Part shown: positions 25,308 to 34,736 of the stretch, one piece after another
Layout: every line of letters begins with the position of its first letter
Position numbering within the stretch: the stretch's first letter is position 1
Assembly: GCF_020630935.1 (NCBI RefSeq)
Contig: NZ_JAHDIG010000015.1
Coordinates: 1 to 64,000 of the forward strand
Reading direction: 5' to 3'
DNA: 64,000 nt
Origin: Bernardetia sp.
Lineage (GTDB): Bacteria; Bacteroidota; Bacteroidia; Cytophagales; Bernardetiaceae
The notes under the pieces: model-generated
The model's database searches: none
Seen by the model: only the letters and a program-made list of their open reading frames with translations
What the model was told of the DNA's origin: nothing
Made by a program: the position numbers and the translations under genes

Positions 25308-26441
25308 ATGACCTCTCTTCCTTTCAACAAACCTTATCTCTCAGGAAAAGAAACTGACTATATAAAAGAAGCAGTGGCTTCTGGTAAAATCTCTGGAGAT
25401 GGTGTTTTTACAAAAAAATGCCATGAGTTTTTTGAATCTAAATATGGATTTAAAAAATGTCTGCTTACTACTTCTTGTACAGATGCTCTTGAAATGGCAG
25501 CACTTCTCATCGACATTAGAGAAGGAGATGAAGTGATTATGCCTTCCTACACTTTTGTTTCCACATCAAATGCTTTTGTACTTCGTGGTGCAAAAATTGT
25601 TTTTGCCGATAGCGAAGCCAATACGCCAAATATTGATGCTGATAAAATAGAAGAACTTATTACTGAGAATACAAAAGCGATTGTAGTAGTTCATTATGCA
25701 GGAATGGCTTGTGATATGGATAAAATAATGGCTGTTGCTAATAAATACAATCTTTTTGTTATTGAAGATGCTGCACAAGCTATTGATAGTTTTTACAAAG
25801 GAAAACCTCTCGGAAGTATTGGACATTTGGCAGCATTTTCATTTCACGAAACCAAAAATATTATTTCTGGAGAAGGAGGAATGCTTATTATTAATGATGA
25901 AAAATTTATTAAACGAGCCGAAATTATTAGAGAAAAAGGAACAAATCGTTCTGCTTTCTTTAGAGGAGAAATAGATAAGTATGGTTGGGTAGATGTAGGT
26001 TCTTCATTTTTACCTTCTGATATTATTGCAGCGTTTTTGTATGCTCAACTGGAAAATTTGGAAGACATACAAAGCCGTAGAAAATATATATGGAATACCT
26101 ATTATGAAGGATTGAAAGAACTAGATGAAAAAGGCTTGGTAAAACTTCCAAAAGTGTCTAGCTATGCAACTAATAATGCTCATATGTTTTATTTAGTTTG
26201 TGAAAATGTAGAAGAGCGTTCTGCACTAATCCAAACCCTAAAGAAAAATAATATAAATGCAGTTTTTCATTATTTATCTCTTCATAAATCACCTTTTTAT
26301 AAAGACAAGCATGATGGGAGAAAGTTGCAAAACTGTGATAAATATGCAGACTCTTTAGTGCGTTTGCCTTTTTATTACGAACTGACAGAAGTACAAATTC
26401 AAACTATAATTACACAAATAAATTTATTTTTTTCAACCTAA
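25308..26441 (+). CDS. wecE: dTDP-4-amino-4,6-dideoxygalactose transaminase-like
   Basis: A 377-residue PLP enzyme of the DegT/DnrJ/EryC1 family counted from the ATG at 25308. It begins LPFNKPYLSGKETDYIKEA. Markers are TTSCTDALEMAALL, EVIMPSYTFVSTSNAFVLRG, DAAQAIDS and the PLP-Lys motif AAFSFHETKNIISGEGGML, with the TK-NI arrangement characteristic of WecE/RffA rather than the more general sugar aminotransferases. It converts dTDP-4-keto-6-deoxyglucose to dTDP-Fuc4N using glutamate. The neighbouring WecD-like acetyltransferase supports the assignment. Start overlaps the end of the upstream gene region by almost nothing, so translation is probably coupled. Confidence 0.92.
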   Translation: MTSLPFNKPYLSGKETDYIKEAVASGKISGDGVFTKKCHEFFESKYGFKKCLLTTSCTDALEMAALLIDIREGDEVIMPSYTFVSTSNAFVLRGAKIVFADSEANTPNIDADKIEELITENTKAIVVVHYAGMACDMDKIMAVANKYNLFVIEDAAQAIDSFYKGKPLGSIGHLAAFSFHETKNIISGEGGMLIINDEKFIKRAEIIREKGTNRSAFFRGEIDKYGWVDVGSSFLPSDIIAAFLYAQLENLEDIQSRRKYIWNTYYEGLKELDEKGLVKLPKVSSYATNNAHMFYLVCENVEERSALIQTLKKNNINAVFHYLSLHKSPFYKDKHDGRKLQNCDKYADSLVRLPFYYELTEVQIQTIITQINLFFST

Positions 26442-26448
26442 ATCATTT

Positions 26449-27585
26449 ATGACAAACATCCAAAGTTTTTACAAGGATAAAGTAATAGTAGGATTCGGTG
26501 TTGGGGTTTTTTTATTATGTCTAGGTTTTTTTCTATACATTTATATGTATATTCATACTGATATACAATTACACAGTGCTATATTAGAAGATAATTTAGA
26601 AAAAGGTTTATTTCCAGTTCCTCCTCTTTACTATTTTACTATTCATTCTTTGCGTCTTTTGTTAGGGCATTTAGGCAAAGCTAGTATAGTTGTTTTAAGT
26701 ACTGCTGTAGCTCTTAAATATTTGATTTCCATAAAAATTAGCAGTGAGTTTCGCCTAAATAAGTTTGCAACTTTATTATTTTTGTTCTTTATTCTTTTTA
26801 TTACTCCTATAAATATTAATATAGAGTCCAATTTTTTATTAGGTAAATTAGGAATAAATATTTGGCATAACTCAACTACAATATTTTTGATGCCATTTGC
26901 TTTGCTATTGTATTATGTTAGTTACTTGACAATAAAAAATGATATAATTAAGCCTAAGTATATATGGTTAATGTGTATTTTAATATTAGTAAATTCACTC
27001 AGTAAGCCAAGTTTTCTATTTGTTTTTATTCCTGTATTTCCTTTAATGACTATTCTGTTTTCTAAGAATGATTTGCAAAAGGTGGTGTTAGCTTTTTGTA
27101 TGTCTTTTTACTCTGGTTTATTGGTAGTACTAGAGTATTTGTATATATACGTCAAAAAGCCTACTCAAGATGATGGAAGTGTTGCATTCAGTTTTATGTA
27201 TATATTGAAATTGTACAGTAATAATATACCATTAGATATGCTTACCAGCATGCTATTGCCATTAGTCATTCTAATATTATTTTTTAAGAAGACAATAAAA
27301 AATAAGATGTATATCTATGCAGTGTTACTTTTTGTTGTCGCAGTATTAATTTTTCTCTTTGTACAAGAGACAGGCGATAGAGCCAATCACGGGAATTTTG
27401 TATGGCAAGTTATTGTGTGTAATTATATACTCTTTTTGATTTCTACATTTATTGGTTTAGAGCATATATCAGAAAAGGGATGGAAAGATTATAAATCAAT
27501 ACTATTTTTAGTTACTTTTCTTTTACATTTAGTAAGTGGAATATTATACCTTTTTAAAATAATAGCATATGGACAATGGGTTTAA
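26449..27585 (+). CDS. Unrecognised polytopic membrane protein of glycan cluster
   Basis: I cannot assign this 378-residue protein. It has about ten hydrophobic helices, a first periplasmic loop YIHTDIQLHSAILEDNLEKG and then FPVPPLYYFTIHSLRLLL, which resembles membrane enzymes that handle polyprenyl-linked sugars (GT-C or polymerase type). Codon use is more A+T-rich than its neighbours. It starts eight bases after the WecE-like gene and ends the run before a terminator. A polymerase, ligase or sugar-transferase role is an inference from context only. Confidence 0.7.
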   Translation: MTNIQSFYKDKVIVGFGVGVFLLCLGFFLYIYMYIHTDIQLHSAILEDNLEKGLFPVPPLYYFTIHSLRLLLGHLGKASIVVLSTAVALKYLISIKISSEFRLNKFATLLFLFFILFITPININIESNFLLGKLGINIWHNSTTIFLMPFALLLYYVSYLTIKNDIIKPKYIWLMCILILVNSLSKPSFLFVFIPVFPLMTILFSKNDLQKVVLAFCMSFYSGLLVVLEYLYIYVKKPTQDDGSVAFSFMYILKLYSNNIPLDMLTSMLLPLVILILFFKKTIKNKMYIYAVLLFVVAVLIFLFVQETGDRANHGNFVWQVIVCNYILFLISTFIGLEHISEKGWKDYKSILFLVTFLLHLVSGILYLFKIIAYGQWV

Positions 27586-27713
27586 TTCCTATAAATGTTA
27601 AACGGAGGATTTCATGTAAGTCAGACCTTTTTTTCGTTAGAACAGACCAAAATTATATCTACTCTGTTTTAAACAAGTAAAACTCTTATTTTAATCCCAA
27701 GTTTAGGTTAAAT

Positions 27714-27748
27714 AAAAAAGGTTCAAGTTTTTGCTTGAACCTTTTTTT
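27714..27748. terminator. Bidirectional terminator
   Basis: GGTTCAAG (27720-27727) and CTTGAACC (27734-27741), with A6 before and T7 after, between the convergent membrane protein and M13 peptidase genes. Serves both strands. Confidence 0.85.
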
Positions 27749-27753
27749 ATATT

Positions 27754-29850
27754 CTACCAAATCACAATTTGCTTTTCTCTACGCATTTTGTCGCCTTCTT
27801 TTACATCAAAGGCAGTAAAGAAAGGTTCAAAGTTACTGAGAGGTCCATTGGCACGGAACATACCTGGAGAGTGATAATCTGTTTCTATACGATTGCGAAG
27901 CTCATCATCTGTAAAGTTTACACGCCAAATTTGCGCCCAACTCACAAAGAAACGCTGTTCTGGAGTGAGTCCGTCTTGAGATTCTGGCTTCCCATCTCTT
28001 GCCCACGCTTTTTGAAGAGCATCATACGCTACTGCCATTCCACCCAAATCAGCAATATTTTCTCCAAGTGTAGCATCTCCTTTTACATTGATTCCATCTA
28101 AAACTGTATAATCACTATACTGATTCACAAGTGAAGTTGTGCGTTCTTGAAATTGTTTTTTATCTGTATCTGTCCACCAGTTATTCATATTTCCTTCTGC
28201 ATCATACTGACTTCCTTGGTCGTCGAAACCGTGAGAAATTTCGTGTCCGATAACAGCACCAATGCCACCATAGTTTACAGCATCGTCTGCATATTCGCTA
28301 AAGAATGGAGGTTGAAGAATTCCAGCAGGAAATACAATTTCGTTGCTCGTTGGATTATAATACGCATTTACTGTTGAAGGTGTCATGTGCCACTCTGTTT
28401 TATCTACTGGCTGACCTACTTTGCTAAGGTTATCATTCATCCACCATTTGCTGGCATTCATGAAGTTTTGAGCATAGTTGTCTGCTGAAAGTTCAAGTCC
28501 TTCATACGTTTTCCAAGTATCTGGGTAGCCTATTTTTGTTGTGATGGCAGCAAGTTTTGTCAAGGCTTGTTTTTTAGTGTCTTCTCCCATCCATTCTAAA
28601 TTTTTGATATGGTCTTCAAAGGCAGTACGTACATCTTTTATCATAATTTCTGCACGCTCTTTTGCTTTCGGACTAAATGCTTCTTTTACATAAAGCTGCC
28701 CTAAAGAATGTCCTACACCTCTATCAATGACACGCAATACTTTTTTCCAACGCTCTTGCATTTCGCTTTGTCCACGCATGGTTTTGTTGTAGAAGTCAAA
28801 AGATTCTTGTTCAAAGTCTTTATTCAAGAAGTCTGAAAAGTTACTTGCCAACTGATATTTTTGATAATCTTTAAGTGCATCTAAAGAGTTATTTTTTAAC
28901 GTTTTGCTCAATGCTTCAAAAAATTCTGGCTCACCCAAAATTACATGTTCTACACTCTCAATATTTGGAACTCCAATAGCTGACAAATGTGCCTTCCAAT
29001 CTACATTTGGAGAGAGTTTTTGAAGTTCAGCAAAAGTCATTTTATTATAATTCTTTTCTGTGTCTCTGCGTTCAGCTGGCGTGCGAGAAGCCTTAGCAAG
29101 TGCCGTTTCGATAGCGACTACATTTTTGGCTTTTTTAGTAGCATCTTCTTCACTTTCTCCCATCAAGACAAACATATTTGAAACGTGTTTTTCAAAGGCA
29201 GTTAGTTTATCTTTTAAATCTGCTGTTTCGTAATAGGCTTTTGGAAGTGAAGTTCCACCTTGATACATATAAAGTGCGTTGGTAGAGCTATTTTTTTCGT
29301 CTGCTGTTACATACGTTCCAAAAAGACCACCTGCTACAGCTTTCTGATTGGCTGAAACACTTAAAAATTCTTCTAGTGTTGTAGCATTATTGATAGCTTC
29401 CAAATACGGATTAAGTGGAGTCATTCCAAGTTCTTCACGCTTGGCTTCATTCATACCACTTTTATAAATCATGGCTACGTGTCCTTCAGCAGAATTTGGA
29501 TCTACAGAATTGTTGTTAGCAGCATTTTCTGCCACACGCTTCAAGATTTCTCTGTTTCTTTCCAAAATCTCACTAAAACTTGTCCAACGAGTTTCAGAAG
29601 CTGGAATCGGATTGTTTTTAAGCCAACTTCCATTTACATACATAAAGAAATCGTCTTGTGGACGAAAGGTAGTGTCAAAGTTAGCCAAGTCTATAGCTAA
29701 ATAATCAGTAGGTTTGTTGTCTTCTGTTGTTGCTACTTCTTCTGTGGTTTCGTTAGCTGTGGACTTTTTAGGTTCGTTGCAAGAAGTCAGTCCTAAGCCG
29801 AATGTAAGACCAAGGGCAAGCGTACCTACTTTGTAGATAGAATATTTCAT
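27754..29850 (-). CDS. M13-family metallopeptidase lipoprotein
   Basis: A 698-residue neprilysin/PepO-type zinc endopeptidase with a lipoprotein signal (GLTSCNEPKK, lipidated Cys about 24). The M13 N-terminal domain begins DDFFMYVNGSWLKNNPIPAS. The catalytic domain contains NAYYNPTSNEIVFPAGILQ, the zinc motif IGHEISHGFDDQG and the downstream ENIADLGG zinc ligand. The C-terminal Trp is the usual family end, although the preceding conserved Cys is replaced (QIVIW). It probably degrades peptides in the periplasm or at the surface. It is monocistronic, closed by the terminator at 27714. Confidence 0.96.
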   Translation of the reverse strand: MKYSIYKVGTLALGLTFGLGLTSCNEPKKSTANETTEEVATTEDNKPTDYLAIDLANFDTTFRPQDDFFMYVNGSWLKNNPIPASETRWTSFSEILERNREILKRVAENAANNNSVDPNSAEGHVAMIYKSGMNEAKREELGMTPLNPYLEAINNATTLEEFLSVSANQKAVAGGLFGTYVTADEKNSSTNALYMYQGGTSLPKAYYETADLKDKLTAFEKHVSNMFVLMGESEEDATKKAKNVVAIETALAKASRTPAERRDTEKNYNKMTFAELQKLSPNVDWKAHLSAIGVPNIESVEHVILGEPEFFEALSKTLKNNSLDALKDYQKYQLASNFSDFLNKDFEQESFDFYNKTMRGQSEMQERWKKVLRVIDRGVGHSLGQLYVKEAFSPKAKERAEIMIKDVRTAFEDHIKNLEWMGEDTKKQALTKLAAITTKIGYPDTWKTYEGLELSADNYAQNFMNASKWWMNDNLSKVGQPVDKTEWHMTPSTVNAYYNPTSNEIVFPAGILQPPFFSEYADDAVNYGGIGAVIGHEISHGFDDQGSQYDAEGNMNNWWTDTDKKQFQERTTSLVNQYSDYTVLDGINVKGDATLGENIADLGGMAVAYDALQKAWARDGKPESQDGLTPEQRFFVSWAQIWRVNFTDDELRNRIETDYHSPGMFRANGPLSNFEPFFTAFDVKEGDKMRREKQIVIW

Positions 29851-30012
29851 AAAACTTAAATAAAAGGATGAATTATTAAGATGTGTGAGTGTAAATTATT
29901 TATCTCATAGCAAGATACATAAATCATAATCTGTCTTAAAAAATGAAGAAATGATTTAAAGAATATTAGTAAAATAATGTATCTCCTTTTATTTTTTTAG
30001 GGAAATAAAGTG

Positions 30013-30918
30013 CTATTTACTGTTATGAAACAACTTGGAAAATTTAGTAGGCAGGCGTAAACCATTTATTTTATCAGTAACAGAAACTAACTCATCTGTA
30101 AACGGATGAGAAAAAAGCAGTTTGGAAGCGTGTAGATAAATTCCTTTTCCAGTCAAAATTAATCCTTCTTTTCCATATTCTTTATCTCCCAAAATTGGGT
30201 TTCCAATGCTTGCTAGATGCTTTCGGAGCTGATGCCTTCTGCCTGTTTTTGGTCTGAGTATTACTATGTTTAGAAATCCAAATCGCTCTGAAACTACGGA
30301 CTTAAAAACTTTGTATTCTGTGATGGCTTCTTTTCCATCTATTTCTGAATCAATTATTCTTTCCTGTTTCAACGGTGCTTCCATTTTCCCTATCGTCACA
30401 GCAAAATATTTCTTTTGTATTTCTTTATCTTCAAAAAGTTTGTTCAACGCACGAATACTACTAGCTGTTTTTCCAACAAGCAAAACTCCTGTTGTACCGT
30501 AATCTAGGCGATGTACAGGCTGTGGTGTAGTAACGTCTGGCTGTGTGCTTTTTTTGAGGTTTTGAGGAAGTGCATTAGCAATCGTTTTGAAGCTATTTCC
30601 ACTTACCAAAATACCAGCAGGCTTGTGAATAATAGCCAAATAATCATCTTCAAAAAGGACTTTCAAGGGAAATACAAACTCTTTTTTAGCCTTTTTTTCT
30701 TCTTTTGGAACAGACAAGACAATCGTCTCTCCTCCTGTTATGAAAGTTGCTGTGGTAGCAGACTTTCCATTGACGGTTACATAATTTTTCTTTAATGCCT
30801 TTTTCCAAGCCGATTTGGTAGGAACAAGTGAAAAAATACCTACTCCATATTCTTGAAGACGAATAGGAGAAGGGAGGTTTTGGGGGACGATATGAGTTTT
30901 TGTGTAGTAAATATTAAT
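30013..30918 (-). CDS. RluA-family pseudouridine synthase with N-terminal S4 domain, unusual start
   Basis: The catalytic domain has VHRLDYGTTGVLLVGKT (catalytic Asp in HRLD), RPKTGRRHQLRKHLASIGNP and a normal C-terminal half. The first orthodox start codon in frame is a TTG at 30717, giving 234 residues. Upstream the frame stays open to a TAA at 30934 and reads THIVPQNLPSPIRLQEYGVG, then TKSAWKKALKKNYVTVNGKS, which is a typical S4 RNA-binding domain. No ATG, GTG or TTG precedes it; the likely start is an ATT at 30918 (or 30912). It should modify a uridine in rRNA or tRNA. The extended gene is supported by frame and sequence; the start codon is uncertain. Confidence 0.8.
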   Translation of the reverse strand: MNIYYTKTHIVPQNLPSPIRLQEYGVGIFSLVPTKSAWKKALKKNYVTVNGKSATTATFITGGETIVLSVPKEEKKAKKEFVFPLKVLFEDDYLAIIHKPAGILVSGNSFKTIANALPQNLKKSTQPDVTTPQPVHRLDYGTTGVLLVGKTASSIRALNKLFEDKEIQKKYFAVTIGKMEAPLKQERIIDSEIDGKEAITEYKVFKSVVSERFGFLNIVILRPKTGRRHQLRKHLASIGNPILGDKEYGKEGLILTGKGIYLHASKLLFSHPFTDELVSVTDKINGLRLPTKFSKLFHNSK

Positions 30919-31042
30919 CTTTTGATTATTGAATTATGTGCTAATATCTAAAAAATAAATTTGCTAAAAGTAGTTTTTGCTTTTTTTATTAGCAATTTTA
31001 ATTTATTTTTGTAACCATTGTGTAATCTTATTTAACTTGGTT

Positions 31043-32278
31043 ATGAAAAAACATTATTCACTTTCGGAGGCTGCCCAAATATTAGGAAAAAGTAAAGAAA
31101 CATTGAGAAGATGGGATAAAAATGGAAAGTTAGAGGCTATCCGTGAACCAATGAGTAATTACAGAGTATATAAAAAATCTCAATTAGATTTATTTTCAGA
31201 GTTTGTAGAGATAGAAACAGAAGAAGAGACAGACAATTTTGTCGCTCCAAATAAAGAATATAAAGTTTTGGAGCTTTTTGCTGGTGCTGGTGGCTTGGCG
31301 ATTGGACTAGAAAAGGCAGGGGTAAAATGTGCTGCATTAAATGAAATGGATAAATGGGCTTGCCAGACATTGAGAGAAAACAGACCCAACTGGAATATTT
31401 TGGAAGGAGATATAAAAAACTTTGACTTTACAGAATATAAAAATAGCGTTGATATTGTTACAGGAGGGTTTCCTTGCCAAGCCTTTAGCTACGCAGGAAA
31501 AAAATTAGGGCTTCAAGATGCAAGAGGAACACTATTCTATGAGTTTGCAAGAGTAGTACAAGAAGTTAATCCTCTTATTTGTATTGGAGAAAATGTCAGA
31601 GGACTTCTTTCACACGACAAAGGCAAGACGTTAGAAGGTATGATTTCTATTTTGGATGAAATAGGCTACAACGTAGTACCAGTACAGGTTTTGAAAGCTA
31701 TTCATTATAAAGTCCCACAAAAAAGAGAGCGCTTAATTTTGGTAGGAGTTAGAAAGGATATTGACATAAAATATGAATATCCAAAACCATATAAAAAAAT
31801 CTATAATTTGTCTGATGCTTTAAAAAAAGGAGAATTATTTGACACAGATGTTCCAAATTCAGAAGGAGCAAGCTATCCACAACATAAAAAAGAAGTCTTA
31901 GATTTAGTTCCACCAAAGGGATATTGGAGAGATTTACCTATTGAGGTTCAAAAAGAATTTATGGGAAAGAGTTTTTATTTGGGAGGTGGAAAAACAGGAA
32001 TGGCTCGTAGAATTGGTTGGGACGAACCTTGTCTTACTCTTACTTGTAGTCCAGCACAAAAACAAACCGAACGTTGCCACCCAGACGAAACCAGACCTTT
32101 TACCGTTAGAGAATACGCTAGAATACAGACTTTTCCTGACGATTGGAAGTTCATGGGTTCAGTCTCGCAGCAGTATAAGCAAATAGGTAATGCTGTTCCT
32201 TGTAATTTGGGGGAAGAAATTGGTTATTCTGTGATAAGATTTTTAAATGAATATTACAGCTTATCAAAACCTAAGTAA
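31043..32278 (+). CDS. DNA cytosine-5 methyltransferase with N-terminal HTH (type II R-M)
   Basis: A 411-residue enzyme counted from the ATG at 31043; the longer frame to 30977 is mostly upstream leader. Residues 1-50 form a MerR/excisionase-like winged helix (YSLSEAAQILGKSKETLRRW). The methyltransferase has motif I LFAGAGGLAIGLE, motif IV GGFPCQAFSY with catalytic Cys145, motif VI GENVRGLL, motif VIII QKRERLILVG and motif X YKQIGNAVP. Such N-terminal HTH modules can autoregulate the operon or aid DNA binding. The gene is convergent with an Eco47II-type endonuclease and overlaps its 3' end by 25 bases. Confidence 0.95.
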   Translation: MKKHYSLSEAAQILGKSKETLRRWDKNGKLEAIREPMSNYRVYKKSQLDLFSEFVEIETEEETDNFVAPNKEYKVLELFAGAGGLAIGLEKAGVKCAALNEMDKWACQTLRENRPNWNILEGDIKNFDFTEYKNSVDIVTGGFPCQAFSYAGKKLGLQDARGTLFYEFARVVQEVNPLICIGENVRGLLSHDKGKTLEGMISILDEIGYNVVPVQVLKAIHYKVPQKRERLILVGVRKDIDIKYEYPKPYKKIYNLSDALKKGELFDTDVPNSEGASYPQHKKEVLDLVPPKGYWRDLPIEVQKEFMGKSFYLGGGKTGMARRIGWDEPCLTLTCSPAQKQTERCHPDETRPFTVREYARIQTFPDDWKFMGSVSQQYKQIGNAVPCNLGEEIGYSVIRFLNEYYSLSKPK

Positions 32279-33018
32279 TAACCAAAATTCTCAAAGGTAA
32301 TCTCATCTAAAATACTTCTTCCAGATTCTTGAGAAGATTTCTTTATTTCATCAAATGCAGAATTTTGAGTTTTCTTACTACTTTTTTCTATACTTTGTAA
32401 ATAATCTTCAATTGCTTTAGGTAAGACTTTGTATAGTTCAAATAAAGCATTTTGTTTACCTGTAAGGAGTGCATAAAACTTATCTCCAGAGATTTTATAA
32501 ACTCTATCGTGATTGTAGTTGCTTCCATTTATTTTTCCAAACCACCTCTGATTAAAACTACCTTTTGCCCAAATCTGAACCCAATAACATTTTGAATTAG
32601 GGTACACGTCTGCAAACTTCTGTAGCTTTTGATATAGACTTTCAGCAGAACTGCTATTCATTGTGTTATGCTTGTTTTTGATGTCAGCAAAAAGAGAATC
32701 ATCAGTAGCTTTGATATCATAACCACTTGAGTTCCCTCGCTGATAGCCATTAATCCCTCCCAAAATTTCCTCGTGAAATGTTCCTATGGCGTTATTTATA
32801 GACTTATCTATTTGTCTTGCAATTTCTGCTTTTATCAAGGTTTCTTCATCCATTTCATTAAATTTCGAATCAAAGGTTAGCTTGATTGTATCTATCTTCT
32901 GACTGTAGAATTTCTTTTTAGAAATATTATTTTTTGCAGCTAAATATGCAGTATGAAGATTTCCAATACAATTCAAAAGATGTTCGTCAGAAATATATGA
33001 TAAATATTTGTTTGCCAT
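32254..33018 (-). CDS. Eco47II-family type II restriction endonuclease
   Basis: A 254-residue endonuclease recognised by the hallmark DIKNKHNTMNSSS segment (112-124), preceded by ILGGINGYQRGNSSGYD. Together these give the PD-(D/E)xK core (Asp101, Asp112, Lys114). Members of the Eco47II/Sau96I-type group cut GGNCC, so this or a related sequence is the expected target. The partner methyltransferase lies tail-to-tail, sharing 25 bases at the 3' ends, an arrangement that could create antisense control. The C-terminal 40 residues are Ser/Lys-rich. Confidence 0.9.
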   Translation of the reverse strand: MANKYLSYISDEHLLNCIGNLHTAYLAAKNNISKKKFYSQKIDTIKLTFDSKFNEMDEETLIKAEIARQIDKSINNAIGTFHEEILGGINGYQRGNSSGYDIKATDDSLFADIKNKHNTMNSSSAESLYQKLQKFADVYPNSKCYWVQIWAKGSFNQRWFGKINGSNYNHDRVYKISGDKFYALLTGKQNALFELYKVLPKAIEDYLQSIEKSSKKTQNSAFDEIKKSSQESGRSILDEITFENFGYYLGFDKL

Positions 33019-33056
33019 TTTGGGTCGGTTTTTTCATAAATATACCAAAGAATAAT

Positions 33057-34025
33057 CTACTTCTCCCTCTCAATCGCATACTTGACAAGTTCCATAAGTG
33101 AAGTTTTGTGTGCTGAAGTTGGAAAAGCATCTAGCATTTTGATAGCGTCTTGATAATAACTTTGCATTACGTTTTTGGTGTAATCTATTCCCCCTGACTG
33201 TCTTACAAATTCTATGACTTCGTTTATTTTGTCTGCTTTGTTATTTTTATTCTTTACTAAATAAATAATATGTTTTCTATCAGAAACAGACGCATTTTTG
33301 AGAGCATAAATCAAAGGCAATGTCATTTTTCTTTCTTTGATGTCTATTCCTAAAGGCTTTCCTACTTCGGCAGTTCCATAATCAAACAAATCATCTTTTA
33401 TCTGAAAGGCAATGCCTATTTTTTCACCAAAGTCTTTCATTAAGTTGATAATTTCTGTATCTGCACCAGACGAAGCTGCACCCACACCACAACACGCAGA
33501 AATCAGTGTAGCCGTTTTTTGTCTAATAATTTCAAAATAAACTTCTTCTGTAATGTCTAGCTTTCTTGATTTTTCAATTTGTAGCAGTTCGCCCTCACTC
33601 ATTTCCCTAACAGCATTTGAAACGATACGTAAAAGCTCAAAATCTCCATTATCGATAGAGAGTAGCAAACCACGAGAAAGTAAATAATCTCCCACCAAAA
33701 CGGCAACTTTGTTTTTCCAAAGTGCATTGATAGAGAAAAAACCTCGTCTATAATTCGACTCATCTACTACATCGTCGTGTACGAGAGTTGCTGTGTGTAA
33801 AAGTTCTACCAAAGAAGCACCACGATATGTAGTTTCGCCTATTGTTCCACATATTCCTGCGGAAAGAAAGACAAACATCGGACGCATTTGCTTTCCCTTA
33901 CTCTTGACAATATAATTGGTTATTTTGTCTAAAAGCATAACGTCGGAACGCATAAAGTCTCTAAATTTTTGTTCGAAGACTTTCATTTCTGATGCAATGG
34001 GAGCTTGTATGCGTTTAAGACTCAT
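33057..34025 (-). CDS. Polyprenyl diphosphate synthase
   Basis: A 322-residue trans-isoprenyl diphosphate synthase. The first Asp-rich motif is LVHDDVVDESNYRRG and the second FQIKDDLFDYGTAEVGKP, with GKQMRPMFVFLSAG near the N-terminus and GDYLLSRGL between. Both lie as in octaprenyl/heptaprenyl synthases (IspB type), which make the menaquinone side chain; the chain length cannot be read from sequence by eye. It stands alone between the restriction endonuclease and a divergent membrane protein. Confidence 0.93.
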   Translation of the reverse strand: MSLKRIQAPIASEMKVFEQKFRDFMRSDVMLLDKITNYIVKSKGKQMRPMFVFLSAGICGTIGETTYRGASLVELLHTATLVHDDVVDESNYRRGFFSINALWKNKVAVLVGDYLLSRGLLLSIDNGDFELLRIVSNAVREMSEGELLQIEKSRKLDITEEVYFEIIRQKTATLISACCGVGAASSGADTEIINLMKDFGEKIGIAFQIKDDLFDYGTAEVGKPLGIDIKERKMTLPLIYALKNASVSDRKHIIYLVKNKNNKADKINEVIEFVRQSGGIDYTKNVMQSYYQDAIKMLDAFPTSAHKTSLMELVKYAIEREK

Positions 34026-34137
34026 AGAAGATAGAGGATAGAGTTGGAAAAAATGGCTATTTTGTACTCGCTACAAAGGTAGGAATTTGTAATTTTATGA
34101 GCTAATCGTATTTTTATAAAAACAGTCATCATAAACC

Positions 34138-34677
34138 ATGAAAATAGAATATACACTCAAAGAAGAAGATTTTTTAGAATATCAGCTTTATATTACCTCA
34201 CTCTCTAAGTCTATTACAAAAAAACGCCTCATTGCACAGTTTGGTGTTCCTATTTTATATATTGTATTGGCAATTGGCTTTTATTTTTACAACAACAATC
34301 AAGATGCTATTTTGATTTGTGTTTTTTTAGGTGCGTTGTGGCTTTTTATATATCCTTTCTATTCAAAATATAGGTATAAGCGTTTTTACTTGAATTACAT
34401 CAAAAAGAATTACGCAGATAGGTTAGACCACGTCGATTCACTACGATTAGGAAATAAAAAATATTTCTACATTACCGAACAAGGAAATGAGGGAAAAGTT
34501 GAAGTAACAGAAACAGAAAAACTGATAGAACTTAAAAATCATTTTTTTATTCAAATGAAAGCAGGAGGAGCAATTATACTCCCAAAAAGTTATATCTTGA
34601 ATATAGAAACCTTCAAGAAAGAAATAGCCAACTTAAATATTGAGTATCTTGACGATACAAAATGGAGATGGAGCTAA
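34138..34677 (+). CDS. YcxB-like membrane protein
   Basis: A 179-residue protein with a short N-terminal cytoplasmic stretch (YTLKEEDFLEYQLYI), two adjacent membrane helices (about 40-57 and 63-80) and a C-terminal beta-rich domain (FYITEQGNEGKVEV, IQMKAGGAIILPKSYI) of the YcxB-like type. The family is small and of unknown function. It is possibly transcribed with the lipoprotein gene that begins 60 bases later. Confidence 0.75.
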   Translation: MKIEYTLKEEDFLEYQLYITSLSKSITKKRLIAQFGVPILYIVLAIGFYFYNNNQDAILICVFLGALWLFIYPFYSKYRYKRFYLNYIKKNYADRLDHVDSLRLGNKKYFYITEQGNEGKVEVTETEKLIELKNHFFIQMKAGGAIILPKSYILNIETFKKEIANLNIEYLDDTKWRWS

Positions 34678-34736
34678 TGGTTTGGCAAGTTTTGTGAACC
34701 AAGTATTTTTAAAAAATTATAAAACTAAGTAAATAA

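Noticed and set aside
28147-28377. Plus-strand ORFs inside the M13 peptidase gene
   Set aside because: All are antisense shadows; the minus-strand frame carries the zinc motif and signal peptide.
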